Assembly: GCA_964650695.1 (NCBI GenBank)
Contig: CAZYVA010000064.1
Span: 1-10,826 of the forward strand
Length of the DNA stretch: 10,826 nt
Source of the DNA: CAZYVA01 sp964650695
Lineage (GTDB): Bacteria > Bacillota > Clostridia > Lachnospirales > Lachnospiraceae
Reading direction: 5' to 3'
Part shown: piece after piece, positions 6,355 through 10,826 of the stretch
Numbering within the stretch: position 1 is the stretch's first letter
How the letters are laid out: each line of letters begins with the position of its first letter
Notes under the pieces: generated by a model
Databases searched by the model: none
Told to the model about the DNA's origin: nothing
Seen by the model: only the letters and a program-made list of their open reading frames with translations
Program-made: the position numbers and the translations under genes

Positions 6355-7686
6355 ATGAAAAAACGTACACGGGAAGAGATTTTACGGCTGGTGGAGGAGG
6401 AGGATGTGGGATTTATCCGGCTTCAGTTCACGGACGTGTTTGGAACTTTGAAGAATATTGCGGTCACGACCGCGCAGTTGGAAAAAGCTTTGGACAATCT
6501 GGTCATGTTTGACGGTTCTTCCATCGAAGGATTCGCGCGGGTGGAAGAGTCGGATATGTATTTGTGCCCGGATCTGGACACATTTGAGATTTTCCCGTGG
6601 AGGCCGCAGCAGGGAAAGGTCGCGCGCTTTATCTGCGACGTGCATAAAGTGGACGGCGTTCCCTTTGAAAGCGATCCAAGGTATATTTTAAAAAAGACCG
6701 TGAAAGAAGCGGGGAAAATGGGTTATGAGTTTGACGTTGGCCCGGAATGTGAATTTTTTTTGTTCCATCTGGATGAGGATGGGCGGCCGACGACCATTTC
6801 CCATGAGAACGCGGGCTATTTTGACCTGGGGCCGCTGGATTTCGGGGAAAATGCAAGAAGGGATATGGTATTGACGCTGGAGGAAATGGGATTTGAGGTG
6901 GAGACGTCCCATCATGAGGTAGCCCCCGCGCAGCATGAGATTGATTTCCGTTATGACGAAGCGGTGGCGACGGCGGACAACATCATGACCTTTAAGCTGG
7001 TCGTCAAGACCATCGCAAAGCGGCATGGGCTTCATGCGACTTTTATGCCGAAGCCGAAGGACGGGATCAATGGTTCCGGTATGCATTTGCATATGTCGCT
7101 TCGCAGGGACGGCGTGAATATTTTCCAGGATGCGCAGGATGCGAATGGGCTTAGCAAAGAAGCGTATTATTTTATCGGCGGGCTTATGAAGCATATGCAG
7201 GCGATCAGTTTTATCACCAACCCGGTTGTCAATTCTTATAAGCGGCTGATTCCCGGCTATGAGGCTCCTGTTTATATCGGGTGGTCCGCGAAAAACCGGA
7301 CTTCTTTGATCCGGATACCGGGTGTTAAGGGCAACCATGTAAGGGTGGAGCTTCGAAGCCCGGATCCATCCGCCAACCCCTACCTTGCCCTGGCTGTCTG
7401 CCTGGCCGCCGGCCTGGACGGGATCCGCAACGGGATCGAGCCGCCTGCGAGCGTGGACGGCAATGTATTTGAGATGAGCGATGAGGAGCGGGAAAAAGCC
7501 GGGATTCAGAAATTGCCGGGAAGCCTGCGCGAGGCTGCGGCGGAGTTTAAAAAGGATCTATACCTTCAGGAGGTGCTTGGGAAGGATCTTTCCAGAAAGT
7601 ACCTGAAAGCGAAGACCAGGGAAGATGCGCAGTACCGTTCCAGGGTTACAGAGTGGGAAGTGGAAAATTATCTGCAGAGGATCTGA
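6355..7686 (+). CDS. glnA: Glutamine synthetase, type I (alpha subgroup)
   Basis: This enzyme makes glutamine from glutamate, ammonia and ATP, the main ammonium assimilation step, in the cytoplasm as a dodecamer. It has 443 residues, matching GSI-alpha enzymes such as that of Bacillus. Motifs are DGSSIEGF (53-60), R62 in FARVEESDMYL (the feedback-inhibition arginine of Bacillus GS), the GPECEFFLF metal site, NGSGMHLHMSL, and the ATP/glutamate-binding NPVVNSYKRLIPGYEAP and WSAKNRTSLIRIP blocks. The KPxxxNLYDLP adenylylation loop of GSI-beta is absent, so control is by feedback and gene expression. ATG 6355 is chosen because GGGAGG (6340-6345) precedes it by 9 nt and MKKRTREEIL is the expected N-terminus; an in-frame ATG at 6193 starts upstream of the promoter. 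An ANTAR gene follows after 134 nt. Confidence 0.97.
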   Translation: MKKRTREEILRLVEEEDVGFIRLQFTDVFGTLKNIAVTTAQLEKALDNLVMFDGSSIEGFARVEESDMYLCPDLDTFEIFPWRPQQGKVARFICDVHKVDGVPFESDPRYILKKTVKEAGKMGYEFDVGPECEFFLFHLDEDGRPTTISHENAGYFDLGPLDFGENARRDMVLTLEEMGFEVETSHHEVAPAQHEIDFRYDEAVATADNIMTFKLVVKTIAKRHGLHATFMPKPKDGINGSGMHLHMSLRRDGVNIFQDAQDANGLSKEAYYFIGGLMKHMQAISFITNPVVNSYKRLIPGYEAPVYIGWSAKNRTSLIRIPGVKGNHVRVELRSPDPSANPYLALAVCLAAGLDGIRNGIEPPASVDGNVFEMSDEEREKAGIQKLPGSLREAAAEFKKDLYLQEVLGKDLSRKYLKAKTREDAQYRSRVTEWEVENYLQRI

Positions 7687-7705
7687 GGTTTCTGGAAGCA
7701 ATAAC

Positions 7706-7802
7706 CTCCCCTTACAGCCTCAGACGTATGACGCGAAGCGGCATATAGCTCCCAAAGAAAGCGGTCCGCGGCTTATAGGGGGAGGGGGCCGTGGATGGTA
7801 AC
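7706..7802 (+). repeat. Structured intergenic repeat, copy 2 (between glnA and the ANTAR gene)
   Basis: This second copy of the 6107-6200 element is 97 bp long. Most substitutions between the copies are T in copy 1 and C in copy 2. CTCCCC (7706-7711) and GGGGAG (7779-7784) still match, but two of the inner long-range pairs are lost. GAGGTT (7685-7690), at the glnA stop codon, can pair with AACCTC (7703-7708) and would compete with the 5' end of this element. If glnA and the ANTAR gene are co-transcribed, this copy is part of the mRNA and its GGGGGAGG stretch lies just before the ANTAR reading frame. Confidence 0.8.
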
Positions 7803-7807
7803 AGGAC

Positions 7808-7814
7808 AGGAGGT
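7808..7814 (+). promoter_or_regulatory. Ribosome binding site that decides a TTG start
   Basis: AGGAGGT here sits 6 nt before TTG 7821. The upstream in-frame GTG at 7791 would place this site inside the coding region, so TTG is the better start for the ANTAR protein. Confidence 0.75.
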
Positions 7815-7820
7815 GGAAGA

Positions 7821-8369
7821 TTGGCTGGGATTATCGTTGCGTTTCCGAACAAGGATAACGCTGCCAGTATCCGAAACCTTTTGCAGCGGAACGGCCTGGA
7901 GGTTACAGGGGTGTGTACATCCGGCGCACAGGTCCTTCATTACGCCGAGACGGCGGAGGAAGGGATCGTCGTCTGCGGTTATAAATTAAAAGACATGATG
8001 TATCAGGAACTGCGGGAGTACCTGCCGCCGTTGTTTGAGCTTTTGTTGGTGGCTTCAAGGGATAAGTGGAGCGAGGATCTGGCGAAAGGGGTTGTGGGGC
8101 TTTCCATGCCGGTAAAGGCGTATGACCTGGTGAATACGGTAAACATGATGCTTTCTTCCCTGACACGGAAACGGAAGGAGCGGAAAGCCGCCCTGCGGAA
8201 ACGGGATCCGGGGCAGGAGGAATTTATCAAAAAGGCGAAGGATCTTTTGATGTACCGGAACCATATGACTGAGGATGAAGCGCACCGTTATCTGCAGAAA
8301 TGCAGCATGGACAGCGGGACGAACCTTGTGGAAGTGGCACAGATGGTACTGAGCGTGATGTCGGATTAA
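7821..8369 (+). CDS. ANTAR-domain RNA-binding regulator with degenerate receiver (NitR-like)
   Basis: The protein has 182 residues. Residues 1-115 have the length and pattern of a response-regulator receiver, but the phosphate-accepting aspartate is replaced: the strand that should end in Asp reads GIVVCGYKL (C52-G53). It is therefore probably not phosphorylated in the usual way, as in AmiR-type pseudo-receivers. A basic linker (TRKRKERKAALRKRD, 115-129) leads to the ANTAR domain at about 130-180 (FIKKAKDLLMYRNHMTEDEA, then HRYLQKCSMDSGTNLVEVAQ), which matches the family pattern closely. ANTAR domains bind RNA hairpins and prevent transcription termination. Its place after glnA matches NitR-type putative antiterminators beside clostridial glnA, so regulation of nitrogen genes is the likely job. 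The start is TTG. dapF follows after 43 nt. Confidence 0.9.
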   Translation: MAGIIVAFPNKDNAASIRNLLQRNGLEVTGVCTSGAQVLHYAETAEEGIVVCGYKLKDMMYQELREYLPPLFELLLVASRDKWSEDLAKGVVGLSMPVKAYDLVNTVNMMLSSLTRKRKERKAALRKRDPGQEEFIKKAKDLLMYRNHMTEDEAHRYLQKCSMDSGTNLVEVAQMVLSVMSD

Positions 8370-8412
8370 GGGAGAAAGGATTTGAGGGGAATATTTTCAG
8401 GAGGGATTGGAT

Positions 8413-9285
8413 ATGAGGTTTACGAAAATGCAAGGCACAGGCAATGATTATGTCTATGTGGATGGTTTCCGGGAAAGGATCGAAAAGCCTTCGGAGGTAT
8501 CAAAGCTTGTAAGTGACCGGCATTTCGGGATTGGCGCGGACGGCCTGATTTTGATCAACCCGTCCGGGACGGCGGACTTTGAGATGGAGATGTATAACGC
8601 GGACGGATCGCGCGGGGAGATGTGCGGGAACGGCATCCGCTGTGTGGCCAAATATGTCTATGACCACGGGCTGACCGATCAAACCAGCATTTCCATTGAA
8701 ACACTTGCAGGCGTCAAGCATCTGGAACTGACGGTGGGCGATGGAAAGGTCACATCGGTCCGGGTTGATATGGGCGAACCCATCCTGGAGGCGGAAAAGA
8801 TACCGGTTTTGATGGATGAGGGGCCGGACTCCGGCAGCAGGCTGGATTTGGGGGCGGGAACGAGGGTTGTGGATGCGCCGATCCGGGTAGATGGACAAGA
8901 GTACCGCATGACGGGAATATCGATGGGCAACCCACATGCGGTTGTCTATGTGGATGATGTGGAAGGGCTGGAGATAGAAAGGATCGGACCGAAGTTTGAA
9001 AACCACGAGAGGTTCCCAAAAAGGATCAATACGGAGTTTGTGAAAGTGACGGACCGCCGGAATGTAAAGATGCGGGTGTGGGAGCGCGGTTCGGGCGAGA
9101 CGCTTGCCTGCGGCACAGGCGCCTGCGCGGTGGCAGTGGCATGTATCCTGAATGGGTATACAGACCCGGACGTGACGGTTCATCTGCGCGGCGGCGATCT
9201 GCGGGTCGCGTGGGCCGGGGAAGGGAACCCGGTTTATATGAGCGGGCCGGCCGTCACGGTGTTTGACGGGGAAATCATTTTGTGA
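8413..9285 (+). CDS. dapF: Diaminopimelate epimerase
   Basis: This enzyme interconverts LL- and meso-diaminopimelate without a cofactor, the step before lysine and the source of meso-DAP for peptidoglycan. It has 290 residues, slightly longer than the 274 of the Haemophilus enzyme. Both halves of the two-cysteine active site are present: C71 in GEMCGNGIRC and C233 in ETLACGTGAC. The N-terminal MQGTGNDYVYVDG and HFGIGADG blocks and the middle MGNPHAVVYVDD are also typical. ATG 8413 is chosen because AGGAGGG (8399-8405) lies 7 nt upstream; TTG 8407 would be only 1 nt away. dapL follows after 14 nt and supplies its substrate, LL-DAP, so the two form a unit. Confidence 0.97.
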   Translation: MRFTKMQGTGNDYVYVDGFRERIEKPSEVSKLVSDRHFGIGADGLILINPSGTADFEMEMYNADGSRGEMCGNGIRCVAKYVYDHGLTDQTSISIETLAGVKHLELTVGDGKVTSVRVDMGEPILEAEKIPVLMDEGPDSGSRLDLGAGTRVVDAPIRVDGQEYRMTGISMGNPHAVVYVDDVEGLEIERIGPKFENHERFPKRINTEFVKVTDRRNVKMRVWERGSGETLACGTGACAVAVACILNGYTDPDVTVHLRGGDLRVAWAGEGNPVYMSGPAVTVFDGEIIL

Positions 9286-9299
9286 GGAGGAATCAGAGC

Positions 9300-10514
9300 A
9301 TGTTCAAGGTGAATCAGGATTATTTGAAGCTTCCAGGGAGTTATCTTTTTTCTACGATTGGGAAAAAGGTACAGGCTTATTCCGAGGCACATCCGGAAAA
9401 AGAGATGATCCGCCTGGGGATTGGCGATGTGACGCAGCCGCTGGCCCCGGCGATCATAGAAAGTATGCACGGTGCGGTGGATGAGATGGCACATGCAGAG
9501 ACATTCCGCGGCTATGCGCCGGATCTGGGGTATCCGTTTTTGAGGGATGCGATGGCGGAGAATGATTATCAGGCGAAAGGATGCGATATCCAGGCGGATG
9601 AGATTTTTATTTCCGATGGGGCAAAGTGCGATTCGGGGAATATCCAGGAGATTTTTGCCAGGGATAACAAAATCGCAGTCTGCGACCCGGTATATCCGGT
9701 TTATGTAGATACAAATGTCATGGCTGGAAGAGCGGGGGATTACGATGCCAAAACAGGGACCTGGAGCGGCGTCATCTATATGCCGTGTACGAAAGCGACT
9801 CATTTTGCGCCGGAGCTTCCGAAGGAAACACCGGATATCATCTACCTTTGTTTTCCAAATAACCCGACCGGATCTGTGGTCACGAAAAGCCAGCTCCAGG
9901 AATGGGTAGATTATGCCAATAAAGCCGGGGCGGTGATCATCTATGACGCTGCCTATGAGGCTTATATTTCCGAGGAGGGTATCCCTCACAGCATCTATGA
10001 GTGCGAGGGGGCAAGAACCTGTGCGGTTGAGCTTCGAAGCTTTTCCAAAAACGCTGGCTTTACCGGCGTCCGCCTGGGCGCGGCGGTGATCCCGAAGGAT
10101 ATCCGGGCGGATGGCGTGACGCTGCATTCCCTGTGGGCAAGGCGGCACGGGACAAAATACAACGGCGCGCCTTATATCGTGCAGAGGGCCGGGGAAGCGG
10201 TGTATTCCGAAGCCGGGAAAGCACAGTTAAAAGAACAGATCGCCTATTACATGACGAATGCCAGGACGATCTATGAAGGGTTAAAAGATGCCGGCTACAG
10301 TGTTTCCGGCGGCGTGAACGCCCCGTATATATGGTTGGAATGCCCGAAAGGTATGACCTCGTGGGATTTCTTCGATTATCTGCTGGAGCGGGCAAATGTT
10401 GTAGGGACGCCCGGCTCCGGGTTCGGCCCATGCGGGGAAGGGTATTTCCGGCTGAGCGCGTTCGGCTCCTATGAGAACACGGCGGCCGCGGTTGAGCGGA
10501 TCCGGAGGATTTAA
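9300..10514 (+). CDS. dapL: LL-diaminopimelate aminotransferase
   Basis: This PLP enzyme converts tetrahydrodipicolinate directly to LL-diaminopimelate using glutamate, bypassing the succinylase and acetylase routes of lysine synthesis. The 404 residues are close to the usual 410. Diagnostic features are the N-terminal VNQDYLKLPGSYLFSTIGKK, RLGIGDVTQPL, FRGYAPDLGYPFLRDA, FPNNPTG (N187-N188) at the PLP site, and SFSKNAGFTGVRLG with the PLP-binding K250. FRLSAFGSYENT near the end holds the substrate carboxylate arginine. ATG 9300 follows GAGGAGG (9284-9290) by 9 nt; the GTG at 9282 overlaps the dapF stop. With dapF upstream this gives the last two steps to meso-DAP. Its stop overlaps the stop of the minus-strand GntR remnant. 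Confidence 0.97.
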   Translation: MFKVNQDYLKLPGSYLFSTIGKKVQAYSEAHPEKEMIRLGIGDVTQPLAPAIIESMHGAVDEMAHAETFRGYAPDLGYPFLRDAMAENDYQAKGCDIQADEIFISDGAKCDSGNIQEIFARDNKIAVCDPVYPVYVDTNVMAGRAGDYDAKTGTWSGVIYMPCTKATHFAPELPKETPDIIYLCFPNNPTGSVVTKSQLQEWVDYANKAGAVIIYDAAYEAYISEEGIPHSIYECEGARTCAVELRSFSKNAGFTGVRLGAAVIPKDIRADGVTLHSLWARRHGTKYNGAPYIVQRAGEAVYSEAGKAQLKEQIAYYMTNARTIYEGLKDAGYSVSGGVNAPYIWLECPKGMTSWDFFDYLLERANVVGTPGSGFGPCGEGYFRLSAFGSYENTAAAVERIRRI

Positions 10515-10689
10515 AGAACGGCTGGTTTTCCAGGCCGTCCAGCAGTAGGGAACGCTGGCGTTCCCTGCGCTTCTGCGTCTGCCTTGACATAATTTCCGCG
10601 CCCTTTTACGGAGTAGAGGAACCCGTCCCGCTCTAGCGCTCTAGCTGTGCATAGGCGCGCTGGATGGTATTGGGGTTGAATTCGTACAC
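10511..10689 (-). pseudogene. Remnant of a GntR-family (YtrA-type) transcriptional repressor
   Basis: On the minus strand, VYEFNPNTIQRAYAQLER reads into a TAG stop; the next frame continues ERDGFLYSVKGRGNYVKADA. Together these are the recognition helix (NPNTIQRAY) and wing (GFLYSVKGRGNYV) of the winged-helix domain of YtrA-type GntR proteins. The frames are split by a tandem duplication of 8 bp (CGCTCTAG twice on the plus strand, 10629-10644); removing one copy rejoins them. The N-terminal helices are absent, with unrelated AT-rich sequence beyond about 10690, and the C-terminal tail (about 24 residues, TAA at 10513-10511) lacks the usual helices. It is a dead fragment overlapping the dapL stop tail to tail. 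Confidence 0.75.
10518..10568 (+). terminator. Two hairpins downstream of dapL (possible transcript end)
   Basis: ACGGCTGG (10518-10525) pairs with CCAGGCCGT (10530-10538) around a TTTT loop with one bulged G. GTAGGGAACG (10545-10554) pairs with CGTTCCCTGC (10559-10568) around CTGG. Both are stable and begin within 50 nt of the dapL stop, but no U tract follows, so intrinsic termination is uncertain. They lie inside the GntR remnant and may be chance structure. Confidence 0.35.
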
Positions 10690-10736
10690 TTGAAATAACA
10701 GCCGAAGCAAAAAATTCCTAAAAATCAAAAAAAAGG

Positions 10737-10764
10737 TTGATTTTCTAAAAAATGTTGATATAAT
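10737..10764 (+). promoter_or_regulatory. Promoter of the tRNA gene at the right edge
   Basis: TTGATT (10737-10742) and a perfect TATAAT (10759-10764) are separated by 16 bp in an AT-rich stretch. The predicted start near 10771 leaves a 25-nt leader before the tRNA, a typical arrangement for a stable RNA gene. Confidence 0.7.
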
Positions 10765-10795
10765 GAAAGAGGTTTGCAAGGGCGAAGGCAGACGA

Positions 10796-10826
10796 TGCGG
10801 ATTGGTGTAATGGCAGCACAGCAGAC
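10796..10826 (+). tRNA. 5' part of a tRNA gene (possibly tRNA-Gln), cut by the window end
   Basis: TGCGGAT (10796-10802) fits a 5' acceptor strand, T8-G9 follow, and GTGT (10805-10808) with GCAC (10816-10819) forms a D stem closing the loop AATGGCA with the conserved GG. A26 and then GCAGA, the 5' half of the anticodon stem, end the window at position 32. The anticodon is not visible. A U at position 1 is characteristic of tRNA-Gln, so that identity is a guess. The anticodon stem, T arm and CCA end would be needed to confirm it. Confidence 0.7.

Noticed and set aside
6107..7802. CRISPR array
   Set aside because: There are only two repeat copies, about 1.6 kb apart with genes between them; no short regular repeat-spacer pattern exists anywhere in the window.
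7795..7989. 64-residue ORF starting at ATGGTAAC after repeat copy 2
   Set aside because: It overlaps the ANTAR gene in another frame, has no domain-like pattern, and the ANTAR frame has the better ribosome binding site.
9234..10148. 304-residue minus-strand open frame opposite dapF/dapL
   Set aside because: It is antisense to a clearly conserved PLP enzyme and its translation resembles no protein family.

Overview
This window looks like a chromosomal segment of a low-to-moderate-GC Clostridia/Lachnospiraceae-type Firmicute. The signs are strong AGGAGG ribosome binding sites, sigma-A promoters close to TTGACA/TATAAT, class I-alpha glutamine synthetase followed by an ANTAR regulator, and lysine made through DapL (LL-diaminopimelate aminotransferase) and DapF. 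This assignment is an inference from gene content; no marker gene is complete here.

Layout. Positions 1-129 hold the tail of an unidentified gene overlapping a pyridoxamine-5'-phosphate-oxidase-fold flavin protein (111-563). Positions 564-849 hold a decayed fragment resembling the start of a TnpW-type transposon protein, then a good promoter with an inverted repeat at its start site. That promoter should drive an M20D amidohydrolase (850-2022) and a DHA2-type MFS exporter (2036-3455), which is frameshifted. A hairpin separates these from the minus-strand pair tyrA-aroA (prephenate dehydrogenase with ACT domain, then a class II-like EPSP synthase). Divergent from tyrA is a plus-strand group: glnA, an ANTAR-domain protein with a degenerate receiver, dapF and dapL. 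The right edge holds a remnant of a GntR/YtrA-type repressor on the minus strand and the start of a tRNA gene (possibly tRNA-Gln) with its own promoter.

The most interesting region is around glnA. (1) A sigma-A promoter sits 74 nt upstream of the glnA start. The leader it produces contains a terminator-like hairpin whose 5' arm overlaps an alternative hairpin. The alternative has a hexanucleotide loop with A at position 1 and G at position 4, the hallmark of ANTAR target RNA, and an ANTAR protein is encoded directly downstream of glnA. This suggests a self-contained antitermination circuit for nitrogen assimilation. (2) A 94-97 bp structured repeat occurs twice, once before glnA and once between glnA and the ANTAR gene, with a perfectly conserved 31-bp core. 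It does not itself show the ANTAR hexaloops and is unexplained.

A second theme is 8-bp slippage. The MFS gene is best explained by loss of one copy of a tandem GTGGCTTT, and the GntR remnant carries a tandem duplication of CGCTCTAG. Each changes the reading frame.
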